Origin: Anseranas semipalmata
Taxonomy: Eukaryota > Chordata > Aves > Anseriformes > Anseranatidae
Assembly (NCBI GenBank): GCA_013399115.1
Contig: VXAA01003315.1
Span: forward strand, 243,612 to 307,611
Length of the DNA: 64,000 nucleotides
Direction: 5' to 3'
A program made the translations under genes and the position numbers. This document shows, in pieces, positions 63,836 through 64,000 of this stretch (within the stretch, counting starts at the first letter, position 1; each line of letters opens with the position of its first letter). The notes below the pieces were generated by a model. The model saw nothing but the letters and a program-made list of their open reading frames with translations. It made no database searches and had not been told where the DNA came from.

Positions 63836-64000
63836 TGGTGGTTTAAAACTGATGAGTGCCCAAGCACCACCACGCCGCTTTCTCACTCCCCCTCCTCAGA
63901 AGGACAAGGGTAGAAAATATAATGAAAAAAAGGCTCATGGGTAGAGATAAGGACAGGGAGATCACTCACCAATTGCGGTCAGTCCCTAATGCTGCGTCTC
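63836..64000 (-). mobile_element. LTR of the 44.5-kb family, internally deleted, cut by window edge
   Basis: TGGTGG begins the copy. CACTCCCCCTCCTCA, GGGTAGAAAATA and GACAGGGAGATCACT match the LTR at 44491-45303 in the same order. After CACCAATT it jumps straight to GCGGTCAGTCC, which in the other copy lies 194 bp further on (44627-44820 missing). The first 40 bases are more diverged. It continues past the window end, so whether an internal retroviral region follows cannot be seen. Confidence 0.75.

Noticed and set aside
1..64000. CRISPR arrays, tRNA or rRNA genes, bacterial operons
   Set aside because: No regularly spaced repeats, no cloverleaf with conserved boxes A/B, and no rRNA cores were seen; the CR1 and LTR content shows vertebrate nuclear DNA.

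Overview
The window looks like bird nuclear DNA. Four CR1 retrotransposon 3' ends carry the bird-type tail of 8-bp direct repeats (ATAGAATC-like units when read on the + strand). Interspersed repeats are otherwise sparse and the bulk is AT-rich single-copy sequence. A GC-rich LTR family occurs twice; from memory I associate it with neoavian genomes rather than with landfowl. No bacterial gene organisation, tRNA, rRNA or CRISPR array was seen.

I found no complete protein-coding gene. Nearly all open frames are short, AT-rich in composition and without recognisable domains, as expected of an intron, a very long gene or a gene desert. Five short stretches read like possible exons and are given with low to moderate confidence. 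They are: 6050-6247 (-), with an ATG, 45 codons and a splice donor; 22769-22948 (-), 59 codons with one strongly hydrophobic helix and a stop; 1698-1912 (-), a cysteine-rich open frame ending in a GTAAGT donor; 25435-25596 (-), 53 codons behind a very good polypyrimidine acceptor; and 40788-41035 (+), a CpG-rich island behind a good acceptor. I could not assign any of them to a gene family, and their reading phases do not show that they join each other.

Layout. 1-17.1 kb: single-copy AT-rich DNA with simple repeats and two possible minus-strand exons. 17.1-25.4 kb: two truncated CR1 copies around the hydrophobic exon candidate. 25.4-44.5 kb: single-copy DNA with several plausible conserved non-coding blocks, a long A tract and the CpG-rich 40.8-41.0 kb island. 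44.49-45.30 kb: a solo LTR. 45.3-61.1 kb: single-copy DNA, an assembly gap at 51.13-51.19 kb, and an AP-1/CRE motif cluster near 59.0 kb. 61.16-64.0 kb: a repeat cluster made of a 1.25-kb CR1 with a dead reverse-transcriptase frame, an older CR1 fragment, and a second, internally deleted LTR cut by the window edge.

All repeats with a readable direction lie on the minus strand. I did not find a convincing new biological system; the best leads are the exon candidates, the CpG island and the AP-1/CRE cluster.
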